Shown here piece after piece: positions 9,101 to 15,906 of a DNA stretch of 28,045 nucleotides (its first letter is position 1; every line of letters begins with the position of its first letter). The notes beneath the pieces are model-generated. The model ran no database searches, had not been told where the DNA came from, and saw nothing but the letters and a program-made list of their open reading frames with translations. The stretch lies in contig JAWLGJ010000036.1 of the NCBI GenBank assembly GCA_041685145.1, positions 1-28,045 on the forward strand, read 5' to 3'. The stretch comes from JAWLGJ01 sp041685145. GTDB taxonomy: Bacteria > Pseudomonadota > Alphaproteobacteria > Rhodospirillales > Magnetospirillaceae. A program made the position numbers and the translations under genes.

Positions 9101-9145
9101 CTGCAACAGGCCGTAGAGCAATACTGAAAACTTCAAATCCGACAT
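6134..9145 (-). CDS. Mo-bis-PGD large subunit, pyrogallol transhydroxylase / resorcinol hydroxylase type, with N-terminal SCP2-like domain
   Basis: Catalytic subunit of a DMSO-reductase-family enzyme that hydroxylates a phenolic ring without O2. From about residue 140 to the end (1003) it follows P. acidigallici AthL closely: the GGPVFIYVKDG opening, YERISWDEA, NPDSWEGWYWG, FPGYAEGG, LPACTNFER and PHPRFSFHTQGDS. Like AthL it lacks an N-terminal Fe-S cysteine motif. Asp297-Ser298 matches the pair that holds the Mo-ligand serine in AthL, and His267/His268 the active-site histidine. The first 125 residues are extra. They resemble a sterol-carrier-protein-2 domain (GRSFTFKGGKILSKAG, NAMKDFKIALDGPDEL). 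An ATG at 9145 and a GTG two codons upstream are both possible; AAGG fits either. It is the first gene of the operon. The substrate may be resorcinol, a resorcylate or a trihydroxybenzene. Non-oxidative transhydroxylation is the alternative, but no phloroglucinol genes are seen. Confidence 0.93.
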   Translation of the reverse strand: MSDLKFSVLLYGLLQVLRLKARKYPQFADRLREKDFTAQIRTLNGSVGRSFTFKGGKILSKAGVHPDPDIALVFKNSAIAFDLLSPPINQLDQINAMKDFKIALDGPDELTLWFTQTIMMSQSLHWRFGIDQGNGVTRYTNMTNGGPVFIYVKDGRIIRITPIVFDDTDPQPWSIKARGQTLTPPRKTSLAPHGMNWKSMVYSPDRLLYPMKRVDFDPNGERNPQNRGKSGYERISWDEAFDIVANEIKRVKTEHGPGSIANSHGSHHTWGNIGYYLSANFRFINTIGMTRVHHNPDSWEGWYWGAAHHWGGSLRVGQSETYSCVEDCLKESEMVVFWSSNPEGTSGSYGAFEGAIRRQWLKKLGIKVVHIDPYYNDTAQLLGGKWLAPRPATSPALALAIAYVWITEDLYDKDYVAKRTHGFDKWRDYVLGKDDGEPKTPEWAAEETGVPAKDIRALAREWGTKKTYLGAGGWGNGHGGACRNATGGQWARMMVCLVAMQGLGKPGVSMGNLQWGTPVDVNFYFPGYAEGGMSGDLHHTAQAVELYQRKPVLPSMNTCDQQIPRLQLPEAITKDKAEGYVWNGVSIEAQFNKISYPKPGYSPVRMLYKYGGSIFGTMANSNRHVKMYQSENLEFVVNQSIWFEGEAKFADIILPACTNFERPDISEWAALGGYAHHGQTQLNHRVIVFQHQAIKPLGESKSDFNIFAGICERLGLSAYFTEGMTELDWVKREFEASDLPKIVSWKEFIRKGYVVLPPEPEDTRTPVSWRWFAEGRKKDVPEPMPLPSDYSQEYLKGLQTQTGKIEFECESLKRFDADDPERPVIAKYTPSWEGHRSEGMVEKYPLQLITPHPRFSFHTQGDSKDTFLNNIEEHRVLVDGYRYWTIRINPEDAKRRNIGMHDLVKVHNHRGAVICAAIVTGRVRPGTVHGYESCANYDPLGEPGESVDRGGTLNLITPSKSQLKKGHSMAAAAALVEVEPWDGTPDHAIAKGEPATAAVAVPE

Positions 9146-9204
9146 GGTCACTTTACCTTCAGCCTGATGGGCCCGAGTCCAAGGCGCCGGCGATCAACCG
9201 GCAA

Positions 9205-9310
9205 GCGGCCGGTCATCGGGGCTCGGAAACGCTTTCACCACGCTGATGGTAACGAGCGGCGATGTTTTGTTTGATACAATGATCCGGGAAATCGATCGAA
9301 TTCGGTGATC
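9205..9310 (-). promoter_or_regulatory. Shared upstream element, copy A (before the Mo hydroxylase operon)
   Basis: The 176-base gap between lysR and the Mo large subunit holds a stretch repeated before the second Mo enzyme (15718-15825). The best core is 9272-9310. In plus-strand reading it holds tgatacaatgatccggg, three variable bases, tcgatcgaatt, three more variable bases, then tgatc. Outside those gaps it is identical in both copies. The core contains the palindrome TCGATCGA and a GAT-N6-ATC dyad. On the coding strand TTCGAT and GTATCA lie 17 bases apart and could be a weak -35/-10 pair overlapped by an operator, leaving a leader of roughly 100 bases. A LysR operator is the natural reading because a lysR gene is adjacent; this is inference. 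Confidence 0.6.
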
Positions 9311-9321
9311 GAAACCGCCGA

Positions 9322-10224
9322 TCAGGCGGAGCGATTGGTGCTGCGGCGCAGTTGCTGGATGAATTCCAGGCAATGGGGCGGCAGGACGTGCTGCGACCGG
9401 GAGATCACCATGACGTTCCAGGCCGGCATGGGGGTGTCCATGAACAGCGGCGTTATGGCGCCGGCCTTGGCCTTGGCCGAGAACATCTTTTTGGGGACGA
9501 GCGTGATGGCGTCACTGGCGTCGATCAGCGCCAGAACGCAGGCAAAGGACGCGCAGGTGGTGACGTTCGCCGGCGGCTGCAGGTTGTTCAAGACGAAGGT
9601 CATCTCGAAGATGTCGCGCCCGGTCTGGCTCCGGCGATAACTGACCCACTGCTCGTCGAGAAGGCTTTCGAGCGTGAGGTGGGCAAGCCGTGTCAGCGGG
9701 TGCTCCGGACGCACGGCGGGTATCAGCCGGTCCCGGACCAGAAGTTCGAAATGCAGGTCGTCGTCCCGCAGCTTCTCCGGAACCAGGCAGATCGCAAAAT
9801 CGATATCCCCTTTGCGAATCGCCGGCAGCACGTCGGGGAAAAGGCCTTCTTCGATCCGGAAGCGCACGTTCGGGTGGGCGCGCTTGAAGCTGGTGACGGC
9901 GGCGGGCAGCAACCCCAACGCCACCGTCGGGGAAGCGCACAGGCGGATGTCGCCCAGTTTCCCCCCCTGCACCGCTTCGATGTCGTTGCGCGCCTGGCGC
10001 AGTTCCGCGCTGATGATCTTGGCGCGTTTGATCAACGCCTTGCCGGCCGCGGTGGGAACGACACCGTGCGATTCGCGGTGAAGAAGCGAGACGCCGAGAT
10101 ACTCTTCCAACTGCTGGATACTCTTGGTCACCGCCGACTGCGAGATGTTGAGGTTCCTCGCGGCCTGCCGAACGCTGCCGGCCTCGGCTATCGCCACCAG
10201 ATTCCGCAGCTGGCTGAGTTTCAT
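9322..10224 (-). CDS. LysR-type transcriptional regulator
   Basis: A 300-residue LysR protein. The winged helix-turn-helix is at about 1-60 (LSQLRNLVAIAEAGSVRQAARNLNISQSAVTKSIQQLE, here quoted only in outline: LSQLRNLV, QAARNLNISQSAVTKSI). It is followed by the linker helix and a two-lobed effector-binding domain (about 90-295). The reading frame stays open through the TRAP genes, but the family start MKLSQLRN is the ATG at 10224, 29 bases after the DctM stop. It is therefore probably transcribed with the transporter, and the hydroxylase operon promoter lies just past its 3' end. LysR proteins usually activate catabolic genes when a substrate or intermediate binds. T. aromatica AR-1 uses a LysR protein, DbdR, to control several promoters of 3,5-dihydroxybenzoate degradation; a matching role here is suggested by the three shared elements at 9205-9310, 13306-13364 and 15718-15825. 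Confidence 0.93.
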   Translation of the reverse strand: MKLSQLRNLVAIAEAGSVRQAARNLNISQSAVTKSIQQLEEYLGVSLLHRESHGVVPTAAGKALIKRAKIISAELRQARNDIEAVQGGKLGDIRLCASPTVALGLLPAAVTSFKRAHPNVRFRIEEGLFPDVLPAIRKGDIDFAICLVPEKLRDDDLHFELLVRDRLIPAVRPEHPLTRLAHLTLESLLDEQWVSYRRSQTGRDIFEMTFVLNNLQPPANVTTCASFACVLALIDASDAITLVPKKMFSAKAKAGAITPLFMDTPMPAWNVMVISRSQHVLPPHCLEFIQQLRRSTNRSA

Positions 10225-10253
10225 CGAGGTTCCGACGGCGTCTCCAAGAGTCG

Positions 10254-11531
10254 TCAATATAGCCCCAGGGCGGCTGGCAACCAAGTCGACAGCGCCGGCA
10301 GCAGGCTGATGATGGCCAGACTGATCAGCATGGACACGAGGAACGGCAGCACGGCCCGAAACAGGCGCCCCATTTTCACGCCCGTCGCCTCCATGGCCAC
10401 ATAGAGCCCGGGCCCAACCGGCGGCGTGAGCAGTCCCACAAGCGTGCTCACCGCGATGACGACACCAAAGTGAATGGGGTCGATGCCGAAACTCTCGGCA
10501 ACGGGCAGGAGGATGGGGACGATCACGATCATCACGCCCAGTCCGTCCAGGAACATGCCGAGAAAGATGATGGTCAGATTGACCAGAAGCAGGAAGACGA
10601 TGCCGGACTGCGAGATGCTTTTGATCGCTTCCGCCAGAATGTCGGGGACGCTTTCGAACGTGAGGGCCCAGCTGAACACCGTCGCCATGCCGATCAGGCT
10701 GATGACCATCGCCGAATTCAACGCGACCTGGGTCAGGATCGGGCCGATATGGGCAATCCCGATCTTGCGGTAGAGAACCCCGCCCAGGACCAACGCCATG
10801 AAGGCGGCCAAAGCGCCGGACTCCGTCGGCGTCATGACGCCCGAAACCACGCCGAAGATGATCGCGCCGGGAATAGACAGGGGAAGAAGACCCTCGATGA
10901 GAGTGGTCCAGAACGGCAATGGCGGCCGGTCGGAGTCGTCCGGATAGCTGTAGAAGAAGCCGAGGATGGTGATGACGACGGCGAACCCCCCGCAGATCAC
11001 CAGACCCGGCAGGATTCCCGCCACGAACAGCGCCGCGACCGACTGATAGGACACGATCCCGTAGATGATCATCATCATCGACGGCGGAATCACCGGCCCC
11101 AACATGCCGCCAGCCACGCTCACCGCCGTCGAGAAGGCGCGGTCGTACCCGCGCTCGACCATCGGGGGCACCATCGTCCGCGTCATCACGGCGATCTGCG
11201 CCGTGGCCGAGCCGAGAATCGCCGAAGCCAGCGTGTTGGTCAGCAGATTGACATAGGCAAGGCCGCCCTTGAAACGCCCGACGGCAAGATCGGCCAGATT
11301 GATCAGCCGGTCGGTGATGCCGCCCCGGTTCATCAACTCGCCGACCAGCATGTACATCGGGATCGCGAGGAGGCCGTTCTTCTCGACGGACTTGAACAGT
11401 TGCAAGGGCAGCGTGTCGAGAAGAATGGTGATGTCCGCCTCGACCAGGAAGGTCACCGTCCCCAGCGCCAGGATGAAGACGATCGGCATTCCCAGGAAGA
11501 GCGCCGCAATGAAGACGACGAGGGTGATCAC
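10254..11531 (-). CDS. TRAP transporter large membrane subunit (DctM type)
   Basis: The 425-residue transport channel of a tripartite ATP-independent periplasmic carrier, driven by the ion gradient. It is almost entirely hydrophobic with about a dozen membrane segments and contains typical DctM stretches: MYMLVGELMNRGG, LASAILGSATAQIAVM, GGMLGPVIPPSMMMIIYG, GVMTPTESGALAA and GLLTPPVGPGLYV. The start codon is GTG at 11531, which overlaps the DctQ stop as GTGA, so the two membrane parts are co-translated. Length and topology are normal. Context suggests import of the aromatic substrate; the sequence of this subunit does not reveal specificity. Confidence 0.95.
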   Translation of the reverse strand: MITLVVFIAALFLGMPIVFILALGTVTFLVEADITILLDTLPLQLFKSVEKNGLLAIPMYMLVGELMNRGGITDRLINLADLAVGRFKGGLAYVNLLTNTLASAILGSATAQIAVMTRTMVPPMVERGYDRAFSTAVSVAGGMLGPVIPPSMMMIIYGIVSYQSVAALFVAGILPGLVICGGFAVVITILGFFYSYPDDSDRPPLPFWTTLIEGLLPLSIPGAIIFGVVSGVMTPTESGALAAFMALVLGGVLYRKIGIAHIGPILTQVALNSAMVISLIGMATVFSWALTFESVPDILAEAIKSISQSGIVFLLLVNLTIIFLGMFLDGLGVMIVIVPILLPVAESFGIDPIHFGVVIAVSTLVGLLTPPVGPGLYVAMEATGVKMGRLFRAVLPFLVSMLISLAIISLLPALSTWLPAALGLY

Positions 11532-12028
11532 GACTGCTCCTCCTTGTCATCCAGCCCCAAGGCGGCGTCGAGGGCGGCGACGACGTAGTGATACGTCATC
11601 AGAATGAAGGCCACCGGCAGGGCGGCATAGCCGTACCAGAGCGGCAGCCGGGTGGTCGGCGACATCTCCAACTGCGTCTCCTGCAACAGAATCCATTTGA
11701 TGCTGTAGACGACGAGGAAGATCAGTACGCCGATTACCGCAAGGTCGTTCACCACCGTCACCAGGCGCCGCACCTTCGGCGGAAGGTGGCTGATGATGAA
11801 ATCCAGTTGGATCAGGCGCCGATTGTGGACCAGCAGGCTGAGGCCGACGAAGGTCATGAACACGAGAAGCTGGGTGGCGATTTCCTCGGCCCAGAACAGC
11901 GGCTTGGACAATCCGTAGCGCATGAAGACCTGGGCGACGAGAATCATGGAAATCGCACTGGCGCAGATGATGACGAACCAACGCTCGCCCCGGGCGATCA
12001 CCTTGTCGAGGGCATGCAGTAACGACAT
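11528..12028 (-). CDS. TRAP transporter small membrane subunit (DctQ type)
   Basis: A 166-residue protein with four predicted membrane helices (about 15-37, 50-68, 90-112 and 130-153). It has the conserved FWAEEIATQLLVF stretch after the first helix, typical of DctQ. It packs against the DctM channel and helps dock the binding protein in the inner membrane. AGGAAG lies eight bases before the ATG at 12028. It is separated from the binding-protein gene by 135 bases holding a small stem-loop, a layout seen where the binding protein is made in excess over the membrane parts. Confidence 0.92.
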   Translation of the reverse strand: MSLLHALDKVIARGERWFVIICASAISMILVAQVFMRYGLSKPLFWAEEIATQLLVFMTFVGLSLLVHNRRLIQLDFIISHLPPKVRRLVTVVNDLAVIGVLIFLVVYSIKWILLQETQLEMSPTTRLPLWYGYAALPVAFILMTYHYVVAALDAALGLDDKEEQS

Positions 12029-12102
12029 TCACCATACTTCCTGGCTTGCGATGCTCGCGTGGCCTTCGCGGCCGTCCGCTGGTCGACGGGCACGGGCGAC
12101 CG

Positions 12103-12118
12103 CCCCGAAAAAACGGGG
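12103..12118 (-). promoter_or_regulatory. Short stem-loop between the binding-protein and membrane genes
   Basis: CCCCG and CGGGG flank a run of six T on the coding strand, giving a five-base-pair G+C stem with a T6 loop in the 135-base gap between DctP and DctQ. It lacks a T-run after the stem, so it is not a standard intrinsic terminator. It could slow decay of the DctP mRNA or cause partial attenuation. The stem is short and could be chance in GC-rich DNA. Confidence 0.3.
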
Positions 12119-12163
12119 GAGAGACGCCTGCAAGCACCCCTCCCACACCGTTTCCTCATACGC

Positions 12164-13144
12164 CTATTCGGTAACCTGGGAGTAAAATTCCTCGATCAGC
12201 GGATCGCGCTTGAGGAAGGCATCCCGCACCTTCTTGCCGATCGCCCGGAACTCCGCCGTATCGACATCGCTGACGGTGACGCCGTCGGCCTTCAGCTTTT
12301 CGAGGTTGCTGACCTCGGCCCGGGCCTGCTCGCCGACCGCCCAGCTCTCGGTCTCGGAAATCTGCTCGCGGATCATCGCCCGCCGCTCGTCGGACAGGCT
12401 GTCCCACCACTTCTTGGAGGCCAGAATCACGCCCGCGAAGCTCATGTGATTGGTCAGCGCCAGATGCGGCGCGTGCTTGTGGAACTTCAGGCCGACGACG
12501 ATGTCCAGGTCGACATCGACGGCATCAAGGACGCCGGTCATCAGCGACGGGGCGATTTCGGGCAGCGGCAGGGCGGTGGGGGCGGCGCCGACCTCGCTCC
12601 ACCACGTCTCGAACGCCTGGTTGGGGAAGGCGCGCACCTTCTTGCTCTTCAAGTCGTCGGTCGAGTTGAGCGGGAAGGTGCTGAGCACATGCCGTTGGCC
12701 GGGGAAAACATAGCCGAGGCCCACCAGCCCCTGGCTCTCCAGGCGGTCGAGGATCTTGCGCGCGGCCGGGGTCTGGATCGCCTTGCCGGCTTCCTCGACG
12801 CTTTCGAACAGATAGGGCAGGCCCCAGGCGTAGAACGCCTCGTCCATCCGCGCCAGATCCCCCGCCGGCGCCATGGCGAGTTCCAGTGCGCCCGAACGCA
12901 GCAACGACAGCACCGTCGGGATGTTGCCGAGCTGGTTCAGCGGGTGCACCTTGACCTTTATTTCGCCACCCGACGCCTTGTTGAGGCCCTCGGCGATGCG
13001 GTTGGCCCCCTTGGTCATGATATGCGGCGGCGGCGTCGGCGTGCTGAACTTCAGCGTCTCGGCCATGCCCTCGCCGGGCAGCGCGGCGACGGCGAGCACC
13101 GACGAGATGGCGAGAACGGAAGTGAAGAATCGTTTGACCTTCAT
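12164..13144 (-). CDS. TRAP transporter periplasmic solute-binding protein (DctP type)
   Basis: A 326-residue secreted binding protein. A signal peptide spans 1-28 (basic KVKR, hydrophobic core, cleavage after GMA before ETLKF). The mature part shows DctP hallmarks: the HPLNQLGN loop, then LKSKKVRAFPNQAF, where Arg171 corresponds to the arginine that salt-bridges a substrate carboxylate in proteins such as SiaP, and TGVLDAVDVD. The frame opens 22 codons earlier, but the ATG at 13144 starts a proper signal peptide and follows GGGAGGA at six to seven bases. It delivers the substrate to the DctQM membrane complex. The retained arginine argues for a carboxylated compound, such as a dihydroxybenzoate, over neutral resorcinol; that is inference. 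Confidence 0.95.
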   Translation of the reverse strand: MKVKRFFTSVLAISSVLAVAALPGEGMAETLKFSTPTPPPHIMTKGANRIAEGLNKASGGEIKVKVHPLNQLGNIPTVLSLLRSGALELAMAPAGDLARMDEAFYAWGLPYLFESVEEAGKAIQTPAARKILDRLESQGLVGLGYVFPGQRHVLSTFPLNSTDDLKSKKVRAFPNQAFETWWSEVGAAPTALPLPEIAPSLMTGVLDAVDVDLDIVVGLKFHKHAPHLALTNHMSFAGVILASKKWWDSLSDERRAMIREQISETESWAVGEQARAEVSNLEKLKADGVTVSDVDTAEFRAIGKKVRDAFLKRDPLIEEFYSQVTE

Positions 13145-13305
13145 GCGAGCGGTCCTCCCTGAAATCGCGTTTGCGTTATCGTTGTAGGTTGCCGGATTGT
13201 CCGGTATCACCCCCGCCGCCGTTCTCCGACCGCCCCAGCGAATTGCACGGTGTTCGCCGCGGACGGCAATCTTCGCAATACGGCAGCAAGGGTGTAGGTT
13301 GGGTT

Positions 13306-13364
13306 CACGCTACCCCCGAAACCCAGCCGGAACTGATACAAACTCGGCTCATGTCGTTCGATTT
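13306..13364 (-). promoter_or_regulatory. Shared upstream element, copy C (before the TRAP operon; core only)
   Basis: The 261-base gap between the second Mo enzyme and DctP holds a diverged third copy. In plus-strand reading TGATACAA (13334-13341) is followed after 12 bases by TCGTTCGATTT (13354-13364). Copies A and B have TGATACAA, 12 bases, TCGATCGAATT. That is 17 of 19 positions kept at the same spacing, while the 12-base spacer is not conserved. A CACGC is also present upstream at 13306. It lies 162-220 bases before the DctP start, similar to copy B and its gene. I see no clear intrinsic terminator for the upstream Mo gene in this gap, so read-through is possible. Confidence 0.45.
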
Positions 13365-13405
13365 TGGAGATATCATCGCCGACGCACACCGGCGGTGCCT
13401 CTTCG

Positions 13406-15595
13406 CTATTCGGCCAGTTCCGCCTCGTCGACCTTCGACACCCGGCACAACAGCGCCCGCAGTTGGTAGGTGCCCATCTGGGGATCGTATGGCGGCTTGT
13501 TGCTGGTCAAGACGTTGGCATTCGACGTCCAGACGCCGTAGTCGGGCGCCGGTTTCTCCGGAAACCACCAGGCAAAAGCGACATTGATTACGCGCGGATC
13601 AATGCCGTCGGTAATCTTGGCCTTTTGCCGAATGCGGCCACGGCTGTTTTCGATCCACATCCAGTCGCCCTTCCGTATTCCATATCGGGCCGCCGTTTCC
13701 GGGTGGATCTCGGCATAGGGCTCCTTCGAGGCCCTGCGGCTGGTCGTCACCTGGCGGTGCTCGGAGTTGAAGAAGAAGGGATCGCGGCCGCCGGTGGTGA
13801 GGATCAGCGGGTACTCCTGCGCCAGTTCCGGCGTCGAGATTGGGCTCTCGGGCGGTTCGCGATAGGTGGGAAGCGGGTCGTAGCCCATCGCCTCCAGCCG
13901 CGTCGAATACAGCTCCAGCTTGCCGGTTGGCGTCTTGAAACCGTCCGTCTCGTATTTGCGGTATCGCATCGGCATCTTGTAGAAGCCGATCTTCTTGAGT
14001 TCGTCGAAGGTCAGGCCCGTGCCGCCCGCGGCAAGCTGCTGATTGAAGATCTCCTCGGGCGTCTCGGTCCCCACGTCCAGGTTGAGGCGCCGCGCCAGTT
14101 CCGAGAAAATTTCCTCGTCCGAACGGCATTCGTGGGTGCGCACGGCGCGCTGGTTGGCGAGAACGACATTGCCCGAGATCGTCGGCAGCCCGGCGACCTC
14201 ATCAATCTCGGTCCATAACGCGGCCGGCAGCACGATGTCGGCCAGTTCCGCCGTCGGCGTCATGAACAGGTCGGCGCAAACCATGAAATCGAGGCTCATC
14301 AGGGACTCGTAGACGACCTTGCTGTCGCCATAGGTCGTCAGCGTGTTGTTCCCGAACACGAGGAAGGCCTTGACCGGATAGGGCTCGCCCGTGCGCATCG
14401 CCTGGAGAACGGTGGGGATGTGCGCGCCGGGCAGGCTGGCGCCTTCGCCGCCCAGCATCTTGAACCGCTCGGACCCCAGGCGCTTGGCGTTCTGTTCGGG
14501 CGACAGGTTCTCGATCAGGCTCGGCACCTGCCCCAGACCCTTCATCCCGAACACCCAGCCGCCGGGAACGTCGATGTTGCCGGTGATGGAGGGGATGATC
14601 GAGACGGCGCGGACCGTCTGGATGCAGTTGGGCGTCTGTTCGAGGGCGACCCCCCACTCCATCAAGGCCGGCTTGGCGGTCGCGAACATGCGCGCGGCGT
14701 CGCGGATCTTCTCCGCCGGCACCCAGGTGATGCCCTCGGCCCATCCCGGCGTCATGTCCTTCACATGCGCCGCCAGCGCCTCGAAACCGTGGGTGTAGTT
14801 GGCGACGAACTCCTTGTCGTAAAGCTCCTCGGCGATGATCACGTTGATCATCGCCAGCGCCAGGGCGTCGTCGGTGCCGGGGCGGAGCTGAAGCCAGAGG
14901 TCGGCCTTCTTCGTCAGCGCGCTCGCGCGCGGGTCGATCACCAGCACCTTCGAGGCCGCTTCCAGGGCGTCGCGGGCGTTGAAGCGCGTTTCGCCGTCCG
15001 GCCCCGAATTCAGCGGCTGATGCCCCCAGAAACACACGCATTCCGCCGGCGTGTCCCCCAGGAAATCCCCCACCGGATAGTCGCCCATCGTCTGGGTGCA
15101 GGTGTTGATGCGCGGATGAAAACACTGGGCGAAGCCGGGCTCGCTCCAGTTGGGGGAGCCGAAGGCGAACGCAAAACGCGAGACCCAGCGGAAATGGTGG
15201 CGGCCGGTACCGGTGCCCAGGTGGACGGCCTCGGCGCCGTACTGGCGTTTGCTGGCATTGAGCTTCGCGGCGATCTCGTCGAGCGCCTCGTCCCAGGAAA
15301 TCCGCTCCCACTCGCCGGAGCCGCGCGGACCCTTGCGCCGCATCGGGTATTTGAGCCGGTCGGGGTGGTAGGTCAATTCCAGACTCGCGTTGCCGATCGG
15401 GCAAAGGCGGCCTCTGTTGAAAGGGTTTTCGGGATCCCCCTCCACCTTCACCAGAACATCATCCTGGACGTGAAGCAGCACGCCACAACCACCGTGGCAA
15501 CTTCGGCACACGCTTTTCAGCACCGCGGTTCCACCCACCGCCGCCCCTGCCCCGGATTGCGACGACTGGTGCCGTGAGGCGTCCATGGTTGGCAT
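13406..15595 (-). CDS. Molybdopterin oxidoreductase with N-terminal [4Fe-4S] cluster (DMSO reductase family)
   Basis: A 729-residue catalytic subunit of the Mo/W-bis-PGD family. Cys30, 33, 37 and 65 form a CxxCxxxC...C [4Fe-4S] site, with Lys50 in the usual bridging position and ERISWDEALDEI after it. Cys158 in GFAQCFHPR sits where family members carry the metal-ligand cysteine. The molydopterin-dinucleotide-binding domain at the end (about 600-725) is complete. The layout recalls polysulfide/thiosulfate reductase-like and acetylene-hydratase-like enzymes. There is no twin-arginine signal, so it should be cytoplasmic. GGGAGGA lies six bases before the ATG at 15595. No electron-transfer subunit is next to it. 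By context it may oxidise hydroxyhydroquinone to hydroxybenzoquinone, or act on another phenolic intermediate; neither the substrate nor Mo versus W can be read from sequence. Confidence 0.9.
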   Translation of the reverse strand: MPTMDASRHQSSQSGAGAAVGGTAVLKSVCRSCHGGCGVLLHVQDDVLVKVEGDPENPFNRGRLCPIGNASLELTYHPDRLKYPMRRKGPRGSGEWERISWDEALDEIAAKLNASKRQYGAEAVHLGTGTGRHHFRWVSRFAFAFGSPNWSEPGFAQCFHPRINTCTQTMGDYPVGDFLGDTPAECVCFWGHQPLNSGPDGETRFNARDALEAASKVLVIDPRASALTKKADLWLQLRPGTDDALALAMINVIIAEELYDKEFVANYTHGFEALAAHVKDMTPGWAEGITWVPAEKIRDAARMFATAKPALMEWGVALEQTPNCIQTVRAVSIIPSITGNIDVPGGWVFGMKGLGQVPSLIENLSPEQNAKRLGSERFKMLGGEGASLPGAHIPTVLQAMRTGEPYPVKAFLVFGNNTLTTYGDSKVVYESLMSLDFMVCADLFMTPTAELADIVLPAALWTEIDEVAGLPTISGNVVLANQRAVRTHECRSDEEIFSELARRLNLDVGTETPEEIFNQQLAAGGTGLTFDELKKIGFYKMPMRYRKYETDGFKTPTGKLELYSTRLEAMGYDPLPTYREPPESPISTPELAQEYPLILTTGGRDPFFFNSEHRQVTTSRRASKEPYAEIHPETAARYGIRKGDWMWIENSRGRIRQKAKITDGIDPRVINVAFAWWFPEKPAPDYGVWTSNANVLTSNKPPYDPQMGTYQLRALLCRVSKVDEAELAE

Positions 15596-15717
15596 TGGTG
15601 TCCTCCCTGTTCCGCATCACGCACCTTGCCACTGGGAGATCGTGATCAGTGAGTGAGCGCGTCCGGGCTTCTGTTTCGACCGGGGCCGCGTACAGGTGAT
15701 CGGCAATCGGCGTAGAC

Positions 15718-15825
15718 GCAGCCGGCCGTCATCGGACCCGGATCGAGTTCGTCACGCCGATGGTAGCGGGCGGAGACACTCGTTTCTGATACAATGATCC
15801 GGGCTTTCGATCGAATTTGATGATC
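15718..15825 (-). promoter_or_regulatory. Shared upstream element, copy B (before the second Mo enzyme)
   Basis: Near-duplicate of 9205-9310. The core at 15787-15825 has the same tgatacaatgatccggg and tcgatcgaatt blocks, and TTCGATCGAA here is a perfect ten-base palindrome. The flank also matches: a GGCCGTCATCGG-like stretch, then cacgccgatggtagcgggcgg here versus cacgctgatggtaacgagcgg in copy A, 16 of 21 or better at each part. One base is inserted between flank and core. The copy lies about 125-230 bases upstream of the Mo gene. It probably combines promoter and regulator site, and is the likeliest link between this gene and the hydroxylase operon. Confidence 0.6.
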
Positions 15826-15906
15826 ACCCCCTGCGCCGGTTGGCCCACGATGCCGCCGACGTTTCCGCGCTCGCCAGTGACGTTGCCGGAGCGCTCCCTT
15901 CGGCGT

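Noticed and set aside
9322..11550. 742-codon minus-strand frame reading through from the TRAP region into LysR
   Set aside because: Only the last 300 codons are protein-like. The upstream part is an off-frame reading of DctM, so the start was moved to 10224.
13380..13405. CACCG-G-CGGTG inverted repeat just past the second Mo gene as a terminator
   Set aside because: Five-base arms with one central base and no T-run; it cannot form a stable intrinsic terminator hairpin.
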